A stretch of DNA of 64,000 bases. It comes from Neolentinus lepideus HHB14362 ss-1. Its lineage: Eukaryota > Basidiomycota > Agaricomycetes > Gloeophyllales > Gloeophyllaceae. The notes under the pieces are model-generated. The model saw only the letters and a program-made list of their open reading frames with translations, was not told the origin of the DNA and did no database searches. Of this stretch, positions 44,258 through 56,578 are shown in pieces. Within the stretch, counting starts at the first letter, position 1. Every line of letters starts with the position of its first letter. A program made the translations under genes and the position numbers. The DNA is taken from NCBI GenBank assembly GCA_001632425.1, contig KV425574.1:227005-291004 (forward strand), given 5' to 3'.

Positions 44258-47200
44258 GTGCCGAACCTTAAGCATCATAACACTTCGTGGCCTTGTGGCA
44301 TCCTTGCGTACAATGACGGTTGGGCGCATACGAAGGCCGTACTTGCTTTGTATTTGTAACTTACCTCAGCCAAACTGTACAATTATTTCAGGTTTTCAGC
44401 CACCCTGTGACTACTCCGCCGACGTCTATGCTGGCTATGTATTGCTCTGGCTGTCTATGGGGTGTATTCAAATTGGCGCCTACCTAGCCTCTATCATGTT
44501 CCGACTCCACCGGCTTTGCTCCTGAGGTAGCCTAGGCCCGACATACCGAGAATCATTCAACTTGCCAAAAATGCCCCGGTCCTCCGACCTCTCGGAGTCA
44601 CCTGTAAGTACCCTCATGCTGCTGCTGACCTGTGCCTTCCGCAGCAATGCTCTCGCTTCCACATCCAACGATACAAGTTAGCGGCGGTGCCGGTGTTATC
44701 TCCACGCTTATTTACAAGATAACCTGCCGAGAAGCTATATGTCTTCTATTCCCTTTTGCTGACGCGCTATGGCCAGCCGGGAGGTGTGGAGTCGATGAGT
44801 GGACGTCCGGCGCTCTTTCCTTTTTCATTCCTCGGACCTAAATCCCGCTTTGGACACGAGGCGGTGGTTCAGCGTAGGTTCCCTGAATGATTCTCCTACT
44901 CGTTGCTAAGTCTGTTTGGTGGCCGTTGCAATCTTCGCTCGATCGATGTCGGGCTATGATCTTCTCAGTCCCAGTCTACCCTTGATAGAGTTGCCGCAGC
45001 CTTTTACGGCCGGGCTTAGTCGCAACTTGCGATTTCTTCCGATTCGCTGTCCTCGGGCCTGAAGTGACTGGAGGTAGACGTCCTCGGGAGAGGGACGATG
45101 TATGACGCGGACTAAAGCAATGCAAGGCACGCATCACGAAGAAGTCTAGACTGCAGGATAAGTTGTATTCAACGTCGCGATCTATCACTCGGGTGTCGCG
45201 GCGATTCGAGACTAGCTAGGCGGCTCTCAGCTTATTATTCGGACAGATCCCGTATATTCTTGGTGACCTTCATACGGCGAATGTCAGCAAACACCGAGGG
45301 CTTTATCAGCAATCGCAGGCTGAAATCGGAACACGGCTGGATGCCGGTTACGGACCTAACGCAAGGGACCCACAATCGATCTTCGACCGCACTTCGAGTT
45401 GTTTAATAATTCATCTCGTGACAGAACCACAAATGACGATGACGACCCAGGCTGATTAATGGTCTCTACTATTCAAGAACCGTTATGTGGCCCCACAACT
45501 CCTACGGTTCGGTCAATGGTCTCGAATGTGCATGTCACCGACCGTATGTCTAATTGCCTCGGCTAATTTTTGACTCTAACGCAGAGTGTGTAGGAGGTGG
45601 ACCTGCGAGCTAGTCCCAACTCAGCGCAAGAGCAGATCTGCCTGAGCAGGTTTAGTTTTTAGAGCCCGGGTTGTGCGTTGCTTTGTGCAGAATTTCGTCA
45701 TTTTACTGCTTGGAACGCGAAGACAAACCCCGATTGCGCATGGTTCCGCTCGGTTGGGCCGGACTATCCCTGGTCACGGATCCTTGGAATATGACCTATA
45801 ATTGTATTCTCGGACTTGCGCTGGTCGGGACGTTGTCCTAACTCGTCAGCGTAACTCCTGGCATCTTGAAGCCACAAAGGCGGACATCGGCGTGCCTCGG
45901 CGGCGTAGCAAGCACAATAATGTTCATCGAGTGCTCTCGTAACGGATACCCTTAGCTTGCGATGATTCCGAATTACGGATGTTCCTATCTCTCGTTGGGA
46001 GATCTTGCGTCAGTCCTGACCGAGAAGCGCGAAGAAAAACTTAATTGACATTCAGCTCGACGCGATATTGCATACACCGAATTCCGAATAACGTTCGGCT
46101 GTCGTAGCTGTTTGGTGCGTAAACGCAGTCTTTATCGGAAATAATGGCTACTCAGTCCGACCCAACCGGTTAGCAGAGTAAGGAGCGAGAGTAAGGGTTC
46201 TCCAAGCTATGTGCGCTGCTAGTCTCGGAACTCCGGACCTGGGCGCTCAAATGATGAACAGGTGAGTATGTTTTCGACATATTTTTGTGGGTAACGACAT
46301 CGGTGACGAAGGAAGTCGGCTGAAAGGTTTATCGTACCGAATAGGCCGACTGATTACCTGTCCTCGTAGGCATTGCACTGCTGTAAGGTGAATCAAAAAT
46401 TAATTATGGCTGTCCTGACCCAGCCTTCGCTTAAGGAGATCATTAACGATCATAGTCATAGGCATCGTTTGTTACTCCATTAAGGTGATTATTGCTGTGT
46501 TCATCAGGAGACAGAAAGATAGAGGCTCTCCTGGAACGCATGCTCTGGACACTACATCTTATGCCTTGTTCAGTTTGTGATGCCTTGCGAACTGATTTTC
46601 GCTCCGGCTAGGAACTGTGACGCGCCATCTGTTCCTGTTAACCACCATGTCTCGCGGAGGTCAGTGAGCATCTGATATGGGAATCGGAATGACCTTCACG
46701 AGTACCACTCTTGATAGCAGTCTTATGCATTGAAAACATGCCAGCTGAAATATGGGTCTCGCAGCCTTTCAAAGGCTGCGACGGTGTTAATTTCGGCGGA
46801 ATGTTGGATTTGAGTCGTTCTGAATCGTATCGCACTGTTCACATTATCCACCAACTCCCTGAAATAGCTGTGGATATGCGACGAGACGGGTCACACTCCT
46901 TGTCTTGCTGGCCCTCTGAGCCCAACTTCATGTCTGCCAATGCACTTGCCGGGCTAAGAGCAATGCTATAGAAAGCCTTCAATATTGTTCTTGTAATCCA
47001 GCTTGGGAGACGATTCAGTGGCGTTCATAGTCCACTTGAAGTCTACCTCCGCACTTGCGGCTCGTGATTTGTTTCACGACACGTTGTCTCATTTCCACGA
47101 AGGTTATACTTGGCCTCCGTCCAAACTTGAATGCATGTCATACAAATAGCAAAGCGAAAGTGCAGACTCGCCACGTAAATATGGCACAGCGGCGGAGGTC

Positions 47201-47397
47201 CCCACAGTTCATTTTGATTGCCAAAGAAATTTGATGGTCATGATGGTAGGTATACCAGGAAGCCTGTTAACTCCAAACTGGAACATAGGTAGGCACGTCT
47301 ACCGACGGTTAACCTGCTCGATGAGCCCTGCCATTTTCGGTCTTCCCTCGTGGTCAGAAGAGAAGCAAAGTGAATCGACGATTCTGGATCTAGGAAC
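44258..47397. other. Gene-poor, ORF-poor tract
   Basis: No gene is recognised in 3.1 kb. From about 45190 to 46640 not even a 60-codon open frame exists on either strand. A near-perfect 9-bp hairpin (GCAGCCTTTCAAAGGCTGC) lies at about 46759. Base composition is even, without satellites. It may be old, decayed mobile DNA, but I see no ends. Confidence 0.5.
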
Positions 47398-47938
47398 TAC
47401 AGTCGACTCTCTCATAACCCATCTCTCTAACAACCCATACTCTGCTCTAACCCATACATTTTTGCGTCCACCAAGTTGGTTCCTAATTAATTTACGTGAC
47501 AACCCATATCTCTGTAATATTCCATAACCCATGGCTTCTCAGCCAATCATAACCCATACATTTATTCCATTCTGGGCAGAATTTACTATACTTGATGCGA
47601 CAATAGACCAGAAATATTAGTTCTACAGCCGAAACTCATATGATATGATACTCGGAAGGGACCGGATGCTGCTCGCCACCCTTCATGTCACAGACGAGGA
47701 AGTCACGTGGATGAGCAAATCAGGGAGCTGGAATCAGTTCTCGATGCCAGATTACCGATTACTTTGCTCGAAACATTCATTCATGATATTATAGAACCTT
47801 CTAATAATATTATTCTTGTATATATATAATTTGTATTTTAATGATATTTTAACGACCTCTCTCGCAACCCATACTCTGCAATAACCCATACTTGGGGACA
47901 TCCACGGACCCGTATGGGTTATGAGAGAGTCGACTGTA
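47398..47938. mobile_element. Pogo/Fot1-like MITE with 25-bp perfect terminal inverted repeats
   Basis: 47398-47422 (TACAGTCGACTCTCTCATAA...) is the exact reverse complement of 47914-47938. The outer TA on both sides fits a TA target duplication, and ends starting CAGTCGACTCTC are typical of pogo/Fot1-type Tc1-mariner elements. Subterminal blocks repeat AACCCATA at least eight times on both flanks, likely transposase-binding or structural repeats. The 541-base interior is AT-rich and has no transposase. Confidence 0.88.
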
Positions 47939-49986
47939 TACTAATCCTGTATCTGCGGAACTTTGCGAGATCATCGGGTGCATAACGGTCATGGCGAACG
48001 TATTCCGCTCGTCTACACGGACGTCCGACGACGAGGGAAGGCAGGCGAGGCACAACCGCGACGCGTGAGGGCAACGGAAGGTACTCACCAGGGGGGAGTG
48101 TTCCGCGACCTTGCCTGGGCGCGGTCGATATTTGAATCAGGAATGCAAGGTGTTGACGATCCATCACCATAGCTGCTAATCAGGGGGGCGAATCTGATAT
48201 TACTGTTGTTCGCAGAACACCGTCGCGCAGCACAAATGGTGTTGTGGCTGTCGACGTTGACAACCGGGAACTTATATGTCCAAATTCCAATCTCCACGGA
48301 GGCTCGTGTTCGTCCAGGGGCGGCCGCGATGGCCCTGGGGATGGCTATTTCGCGACTCGAGGGAAGAACGGAAGGGGGTTTCCTGATTTTGAACATGGTA
48401 CCTTTTGATAGTAATGATCCTATCAAACCCGAGAGACAGTGCATCGCAAAGGGAGTTTCCTGACCTTTAATATGGTACCTTTTCCTAGATAATAATGATC
48501 CTATCAAATCCGGGAGACGGTGCATCGGCACATCATTAGCCTCAGGTATTTCTGCCGTATTCAGGCTGTGCGGCTTCACATGGGGATGAGCGTCTTACCG
48601 CAGGATTGTGGCTCTCGTACGTACATGCAGAGCTAGCAGTGGTGATGGTGTTAGCATGCCACGTCGCCATGTGGTTAGCGCGTGTCTTATTCCATTTAAT
48701 CGTGGGATTATTGATCCGTTGAGCTAGGGGGGGAAAAGGATTGTATACTACGAGGAGGAATGGAGCACCGCACACGGGTGGCTTGCACAGGTGTCTATGG
48801 ACGTAACCCTTGATTCTGACTAAACATAAACCTGAGGTGATGTCTCGGCTGCGATTTATCGTAGGGAATACAAGAATGGAAAGAAGGCTACTGTTTGGGG
48901 TAAGACCCTGTCTGCGTCAGCCATGAGGTCAAAAGGCAGGAAAATAATGACTAGTATCTTACTATGGGGAAGCCATGACATTGGGAAACACAACTTGTAA
49001 GCCAGCGGACCCAAGCTATGTTATGATGGCACCTAATTGGGGGTTACATGAAGACGAACGTGGAATGCAGACGTATCTTAGGATAATTCTCGGCCGTCTT
49101 TTATTCAAAAGGTTGCAGATACGGAGCGAACTGAGATAGAACGTCTTTTTGTGGGAGTAAGAGTTTGTAACACGATCGAGGTGCGAGTCGAAGAAGTACT
49201 GCATCGCGGCAGGTGACCCAATCGTTCCAATCTTAGCGACGCATGGGTTCGTCTATCTGGTTAGTCTGGAGGACTAGAACTGATTTTGGTTCTGCCGTAC
49301 CCAGCGGACTTTGCGAAAGCTCACGAGGCTGTGTGGTATGCCCATGGGCTATCAAGCCACAAAGATTGCGGTGTCGTTACGGTGAATAACGGTGAATACA
49401 ATCATTGAAACCAGCGAGCTAGGTGCTGAAAAAAATATCCGAGCAGGCTATCTTCACAGAAGATATTCTGAGGACGGACTTACGTACAGATTTGAGAGCA
49501 TCAATGGGCTGCGGGATCTCATTTCAATTCGAACGGAGAGCAGGAAATGCCTGTGAATAGACGCCGGTCGGTCCGGTGATGCCTTCGGCAAGGGGAATTT
49601 GCCGGGACTACGAGTGGTTGGCGGGCGTGGGCCGGAGCCCGACCGGAGCGCCGGGGGCGCGGACCTACTTGAGATCTGGTCCCATATAACTGCTTTGCTG
49701 TGCCTCCTCATCCGTCCTTCGCGTCCTTCGCCTGGATTATACGCTCCCGACCGTTTCTCTTTTCTTGTATTACACTTCCTTGTAATCGCTCGATCGGTCT
49801 TTACTCCAGAGCACTTGTAGTCCCTAGTCGAGGACTCGTTCGTCGTCGTTGCGGTGGTTGTCGACGTCGCACAGGTTTGTTGCCGCACCATTATCTGCTG
49901 TATCTTGGTGGCTCATTCTGTCTTTACCACTGTGTTAGCCTGCCCTTCCCCGATTCTCACTATATTCGTTCAATATAGCTATTCTA
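47939..49986. other. Non-genic region and long 5' flank of STE12
   Basis: No gene is recognised. The plus frame 48206-48463 and minus frame 48085-48579 look protein-like in parts (for example VLWLSTLTTGNLYVQIPIST) but show no family and no supported splice. Pyrimidine-rich DNA at 49700-49800 and 49900-49980 may be the STE12 leader. Confidence 0.45.
48375..48529. repeat. Imperfect tandem duplication, two units of about 77-79 bases
   Basis: Unit 1 (48375-48450) and unit 2 (48451-48529) share TTTCCTGA, ATGGTACCTTTT, TAATGATCCTATCAAA and GAGAC-GTGCATCG in the same order, with a small insertion in unit 2. Confidence 0.85.
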
Positions 49987-52900
49987 ATGGACACGCAAAT
50001 ATGTCAACCGGCCCAACATCATTTCTTCGTGGGTCCCAGCGTTGCTTCGCATTCAACTTCGGCTTCAGCACCGTCGTCTCCTCTGTCTTTTTATCAGCAA
50101 GGCCAGCTGTCTACGTCTAACCAATACAACAACTATTCGCAATATCCTCAGAACAATAACTATTCGTCATCGCTAATGCTACAAGTTACTTCTGCGGAGC
50201 CGGCTCCTCACGAGGACGAGGACTACATCCCGGAACAGACAAATTCGCGCCCTCTGTCACGGTCTAACCAAAGCTCATCAATGCAGGAACCGCAGCCGTT
50301 GGCACCCATGCCCGTAGTGAGAACTCAAGCAGGTGTACGACGTCCGTTGACGCAGCAAGAGCATGCTAACCTCGCACGGCTGGACGAGCTGAAATTCTTC
50401 TTGGCCACAGCACCGTCACGATGGAGCGACGCCGAGGTATCTGCTTCTGACAACGACAACAGCAGCACGTCGTTTCCCATCGGCCACCCGCAGTCGAATC
50501 ATCCAGCCCTCAACAGATTCCTTCTGCCGAATCATGAATATGTGTCCTGCGTCTTGTGGAGTGGTCTGTATCACATTACGGGAACGGACATTGTGCGAGC
50601 ATTGGTTTTCCGTTTTGAGGCCTTCGGCCGCCCTGTGAGGAACATGAAGAAATTCGAGGAAGGAGTGTTCAGTGATCTACGTAACCTCAAGCCTGGTGTG
50701 GATGCATGTTTGGAGGAGCCGAAGGTATGTGCTTCTGTCGGAACGCTGATAAATTCATTCCCATTAATGGTCCACTGATACATCTGATGCATCTGCCAGT
50801 CACCGTTCCTTGACCTTCTATTCAAGTACCAATGTATACGCACGCAGAAGAAGCAGAAGGTGTTCTACTGGTACGTCTGTCAAAGTTCATCTTAGCCGAT
50901 CTCCATTGATATATTCCTTCTAAATATCAAATCAGGTTCTCCGTTCCGCACGATCGTCTGTTCCTTGATGCTCTAGAACGAGACTTGAAACGTGAAAAGA
51001 TGGGATTGGAACCTACCACAGTTGTTGTGGGCGAGCCTGCCGCATCATTCACGTACGATCACACGCGGTCGCTGTATGAACAGTTCAGCAAGGCACAAGG
51101 GGGTATCGAGGGCGAAGGCGAGCTTGAAGCAGCTGTTCGTCGGGTTGATGCCCTGAAGTCGGGAGCTTCTGCTGACGGGAAGACGTGTTCAGATGGCGAA
51201 CCTGCTGAGAATGCTGCTGAGGGTCATTCTTCCAATGATGAGTCCAGAAATGGACAAACCGTCGCTTCCGCACTTAGTGGTCCCAACAATCCCTTCTTCT
51301 CGGCATTCTCTCTGTTTGAGGGCTCCCCCACTTACAAGCAGCGACGAAAGAAGGCTCCCAAGACGACGCGTAAGACACCTCTTCGCGATGGTGAAATGGG
51401 GATGCGTCCAGGCGATATTGCCGTTGGTTATGGCCCTAGCGACAATGAAATGAGCGCTGCCGACATGTTCTTTGCCCAGGCAAGGGGAGAAATGAGTCCC
51501 GCGAATCCCATCGAGAAGGAGCAGGAGCGCAGGATAAAGATCGCACAAGAGACTGTCGCGAAGGCGGAAGCCATGACCACCTCCATCCCCCCTCTTGCTC
51601 AGTCACCTTTTGGTGTTGCTGCATCCGCATCACTCCCTTCCGCAGCTGACCACAACGGTCGTCCTGGTTTCGACGGTGCTCCTGAAGAGCGGCCTCGCGT
51701 TGAACGTGGGTTCACACATCCTGTACTGCCAGCTAACAGCTACGGCGACTACCATCAGTCCCCAGCTATGAGTCGTTCCGCGACGATGCCTCAGGAGGGC
51801 GCGGTGCATCCCGTGGATGCCAACAACGCAGTTAACATGCCTACTACCCTGAAGACATTCGTATGTCCGCTCTTCTCTTGCGGAAAGTTTTTCAAGCGCA
51901 TGGAGCACCTCAAGCGTCATCTGCGGACTCACACGATGGAGAGACCTTTCCAGTGCACTCGTTGCCAGAAACGTTTCTCTCGGTCCGACAATCTTGCTCA
52001 GCACATGCGGATCCATGCCCGCGCTGATGCTGATGGGGCTATGATGGGCGCTGACGAGGGTTATGCAGACGTTGAGAGTGAAGACATCGACGAGCTCGAC
52101 GGTGATGATGGATCGATGCCTTACGTTGATCCTCAGATGGGCTATGTGGGTGGTGTGACTGCTATGGGCACATCCACCGTGGACACGCATGGTAACATGA
52201 TGGGCTTGCATGGCATAGGCGCGGATCAAACCACTGCCACCTATGTCGATGGCGGCCAGGAACTCTATTACGTTCCAGAAGCTGCTAGTGCGGCCGGGAC
52301 GCCTCAGTTTGCCTACATGACTGCGTCCCCTGAGCACAGCCCTTATATGCAATACGGTGATATGAGGAACCAGCCCAGCCCAGCTTTTACATCCACCAGC
52401 GCGCCCTCGCCACCATCGCATCTATCATCCGCTCGTGCTAGCTCTTTCCACTCGACTCAGCCCCCGTCACTATCATTTGCTGGCTATGAGCATGCTACTT
52501 CGATGTCGGCGCCTTCGCACAAGATCGCATTCGATCAGACCGCGCTGTATCCTCCATCGATGGAGTTTGGTGTCCCTTCGGTATCCGGACCTGTTAGGCG
52601 GTACCGCAGTGCCACCCCGTCAATGATCAAGGCCAACGATGGTATTCGCCGACCCTCTTCTGCTACGAGCTACGCTGGCTCCGCTCGAGGTTACCATCCC
52701 TACGCTATAGCTATGAATAGCCATTACTCTCAGTCGGCGCACTCCAGCCCAGCAAGTCGTACTGCGCCTTTGGACTACATGCAGGATCAACATGCGTCCG
52801 GCAGCATGGCCATTCAGGGTTCACATTCTCGTCAAAGTTCGAATGGCCAGTTCCAAGAGCAAATGTCGCAGATGATCAATATGGACCAGCTTGAGAACGA

Positions 52901-53141
52901 CGGGGCAACGTATGCTAGCCCTGGTTCGATATCTTACGGTGAGATATACAAGCATGGATCCCCTATGCAGTACAACGCTGCGCCGGCGCCGGCCTCGGGT
53001 CCCTATGCCAGCCCCAGGAATAGCCCGCCGATCTACGGACAATCGTATCCAGTGAATGGTTCCCAAGGAAATCAGTATGTGGAGCAACCATCAAGCTACT
53101 ACCACTCCATTGGACAAGTCGAGCCACAAGTTGTGATGTGA
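49987..53141 (+). CDS. STE12: STE12-type transcription factor with C-terminal C2H2 zinc fingers
   Basis: Exons 49987-50724, 50800-50870, 50936-53141; 1004 aa. The STE DNA-binding region (about 125-300) contains [57 protein letters not shown] and [20 protein letters not shown]. Two C2H2 fingers lie at about 577-630: [20 protein letters not shown], then [20 protein letters not shown]. Fungal STE12 proteins act at the end of MAP-kinase cascades for mating and invasive growth; the STE-plus-fingers form is the filamentous and basidiomycete type. Long Ser/Pro/Gln/Tyr-rich disordered parts flank these domains and probably hold activation and MAPK sites. The middle exon of 71 bases lies inside the STE domain ([12 protein letters not shown]). 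The start ATG is the first in frame. Confidence 0.95.
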
Positions 53142-53768
53142 ACGTGCTACGCTCTAACTCGGAAGACTAATACACGCCAACAAGGAGTTAATTATTGCAC
53201 TATAATATTCGACCTCTAATCTGCTTGCCTATCTCTGCTAGGCAACACTTGTATCCTGCATCGTCCATCATATCAACTTCGCACTAGCCAGTGGCTCTTC
53301 TTGTTTTGTCTGCGGCCGGCCGACCCTATCGTTGCAGCTAATCCTGTCATTTATCTCACTATCTATTCGGCAATTTCACAACCATCTTCGCAAGTACATA
53401 TTCGTATAATAACGCCCGGAAGCTACTATCGCACGTACATCTTTTATTGTCTGCTCCTCCGTCCCCTACCGTTATTCGCGATCCTCACTAATTACTGCTC
53501 CTCCTGCCCCATTGCACCTGTTTCCATAATTTCATTTTGAGTTGTGCACGTACGGCACATACTGTAGCTGCACTAGGAATTCAAATGCACGTTGTAGTCA
53601 AAATTTGTGTACATGAAGTTGATAATCGCTGTGTTTGTTGTGTTATTTGACACGTTATATTGTGACTTGCGCGTATTGTCTGTTAATTCAATATCGATTT
53701 GACTTGACCTATGCAAGTCTGTCTATATAACGTCATACTTGAAGTCCGCGTCTTCTGCCAGGCGGAAC
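53142..53768. other. Intergenic region between STE12 and VPS36
   Basis: STE12 3' flank and VPS36 promoter; AT-rich at 53580-53740. The ORF at 53301-53540 has no motif. Nothing else is seen. Confidence 0.5.
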
Positions 53769-55763
53769 ATGGCGCTTGCGCGCTTCACGAAACCTGTGGA
53801 TGGCACGATACCCGTTCCTGCTCTTCTGTACGATGATGAAGACCTTGTAACGAGCCAAGATGAGGTGGGTATCTATGATGGGTATGTGCATCGATCCACG
53901 CTGTGTCAACTGCCATTCATGTCGTCTCTTCCTATCTCGTACTATCCATAATGCGTACGCCTTCCTACTTCCCTTCATAACGATTGCTGATACAGAGTGC
54001 ACAGTCGCTGAACAGATCTGCGAAGTCACCTCTCCATCAGACGGGAGCCCTAACATTAACATCCCATCGCCTTTTCTTCATTTCTATCCCGACCCCGTTC
54101 GATTCTTTCTCGCTCGACTTATCGCACGTCGTTCGGACAGATTACTACGGGGGACTTCTACGATCGTCTGCTAAGATCACCTTACATCTGAATGTCTCTG
54201 CTGATGACAAGAACGACTCAGAGGGTCCTGGCGAGGAAAGTGAGTGGGCGACTTGGGAGTGTGAAGTCTGCGGAAATCGCAATGGACCTGGATTGAGCCC
54301 GGCCAAAGCAGCGCTATGTTCACTATGTGGAGTCCCGCGATCTCTGTCGTCCTCGGGTCCGAGTACACCCAAGACGCTGCCCGCCCAAGTGAGGACGTCT
54401 CTGACCAGCACTCTTCTCCCTGCACTGCCGGCTAGAGGGACTGGACCATTGACATCTACTTCGGAAAGTGGCACCGAAGTCATAGCTTGTCCTGCTTGTA
54501 CCTTCCACAATCATCCTTCACTTCGAGTATGCGAGGTCTGTGCTACCCCCTTGCCTCTCCCGGCTTTGTCAATACAGGCGACACGATCATTGACGGCAAG
54601 TCCTGCTCCCTCGGCCGCACTTAAATCCGACGATGTTTCTTCAATTAGACTAAGCTTCAGAAAGGGAGGTGATAAGACTTTCTATGCAGCGTTGAAGCGT
54701 ACATTACAAGGAAAGGCATGGCAGGTATGCTTATTCTTCACATACTCATCGATAAAATGTAACACTATTGAATATCATACTCAGGTCGCGAAGGAGGCAA
54801 GCAGCACCTCGTACACCACTCTCTCCACGATCACAGGAGGTGTTTCTGGTATCATGAGCGCAGTCCAGAACAACGCGCAGCAACGCAATACTTCCATGTC
54901 AACCGCTCTCTCAGATTTAGAAGCCCTCATGTCTCAAGCAAAGCATATGGTCACTCTCGCATCGGAACTGACCGAACAAATTCGAGTCGTCGAGGCTAAA
55001 GCGAAGGCTGAAGGTCGTGGCAGCCTCAGTGATGGGACGGAGGAAGGAGAGGCCGCCAACTTCATCCAAACGTCTCTAGCGCAATTAGGTTTGAGCATGA
55101 CCAACGCACCTATAACGCAGGATATGGTGAAGGATGAGCGGAAGTGGATGGAAGAGCTGACGCGGGAGCTGGCTGGGCTCCTGCAGCAGGGTGAGGAAAG
55201 GTTTGGGAACAACTGGGAAGGTGAGATCATCCTGGATGGGAGTTTTGGAGTAGTAGAAAGGAAGAAGTCGTCGAGTCTCATGAGAGGAAGAGGTATTGTC
55301 GGTTTGGATGAAATATGGGGAGGGTGGAATCGAGCTCGAGGAGTGGGTCAGTGTGACAATTTTTAGCCTACCATACATATATTAACGTTCTTTGCTAGCT
55401 CTGATTCCTCCAAGTACATTCCTTCAGGCTTTGTCCCTCCTGCCCAGCTATACGTCTCCACCACTTCTACTGAGAACTTTCCCGAGTGGGTTGTCGGTGC
55501 TGCATACGCCCCGGTACACGCATGTCGCCTTCACATGCCGCCTTTCCTCGTTGATCACCTTGTCCGGCCCGCATACTACGCTCGAAGTTGCGCAAGAAGA
55601 ACGGGTTACGGTATCACTCGCAGGTGAGATGATTGCTGAGGTGGAGAAAGACGGTGAGATCTGTCGGGATGAAGTGCAGGTCGACGGCCCGTTCTGTGGA
55701 GGCAGGGATGTGAGATGGTGGTTAAACGTCTTCGAAGACTATGCCTGGGACGGTCAGACGTGA
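53769..55763 (+). CDS. VPS36: Vacuolar protein sorting protein 36 (ESCRT-II, GLUE and NZF domains)
   Basis: Exons 53769-53885, 53996-54724, 54785-55346, 55399-55763; 590 aa. The N-terminal GLUE (split PH) domain reads LTSHRLFFISIPTP and IRLSFRKGGDKTFYAALKRT. Between these halves sit two NZF-type zinc fingers: WECEVCGNRNGPGLSPAKAA then LCSLCGVP, and ACPACTFHNHPSLRVCEVC. GLUE binds phosphoinositide and NZF binds ubiquitin. The EAP30/Vps36 winged-helix part follows (ALIPPSTFLQALSLLPSYTS, VFEDYAWDG at the end). It sorts ubiquitinated cargo into multivesicular bodies. The intron 54725-54784 is 60 bases and open in frame, so a retained form would add 20 residues. The first donor (GTGCAT at 53886) was chosen by phase. 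Confidence 0.92.
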
Positions 55764-56578
55764 GGAAGCAAGCAATGCGAACTGTTGTAGCTATAGAAAT
55801 GTAGACAATTGTACACTGTTACATCATTGGTGAGTGACTTCCTTTGGTAACCCGTATACATGCTCACTTGTACAGTTATGTATTCCTGCTGGATATTGCA
55901 TATTGCGATAATGCGATTCCACGGCTTGGAGCTTTGCGAGGTCGGTGATTATGAGAGGCTTCCGTTGATGCATCGTGGTAGACTATAGAGAGCTTTCTCC
56001 ACCATCTGTGCGACTCGTCTCAGTGACAAACCGCTACCTTGACTACATCAGAGACTTGCGCACTCAGACCAGATTGCCAACACGTTGACCCTCACCATGA
56101 TTGGCTCCGCGACTTCAGGCGCCCCGGTGAGTTTTGTCTCATAGATGATTCGGAAGCCAATAGAATTTGCATACCATATTCGCGTCTGTGCAGGTGACAG
56201 AGCTTCCATGGGAATAGAAGCCAGTTAACTCCTACCACTTCATCTAAGATCAACTACTTGTAGTCTGAGATGCCTTCTGCAGACAAAGACGATGGTCCAA
56301 TGGAATGGATACACGATTATCGACTATTCAGGCAGTGGATTGGTTGAATCCTGCATAGGCTATGTGAAAGATCCGAGACGGTCATCCCCTGCACCCGAGC
56401 GTATTGGCACGGAGTCTATGCTTCATTCCAATGTAGCTTCTTCGGATGGAGCTGAAGAAAATTATCCGAGATCCGGAATGCAGAATGCAATGAGGCCTTC
56501 TATGCTTCTCGACTTCGGACTTGCGCTCACTCCCCAGTGCAGCTCCAGGATTGTCAGCCAGCTGGTCTCTCTTGCGAC
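55764..56578. other. Intergenic region, possible upstream exons of next gene
   Basis: ATG at 56098 followed by a GTGAGT donor and an open frame 56292-56582 could be further exons, but I could not join them to the membrane protein in a supported frame. No other feature. Confidence 0.4.

Noticed and set aside
48085..48579. 164-codon minus ORF and overlapping plus ORF 48206-48463
   Set aside because: Part of the minus frame is only the tandem duplication; neither strand shows a family or clean splice model.
54725..54784. Continuous reading through the VPS36 region without an intron
   Set aside because: The 60 bases are open but have canonical GTATGC and CAG ends, and their translation breaks the conserved helix; kept as an intron with a note.
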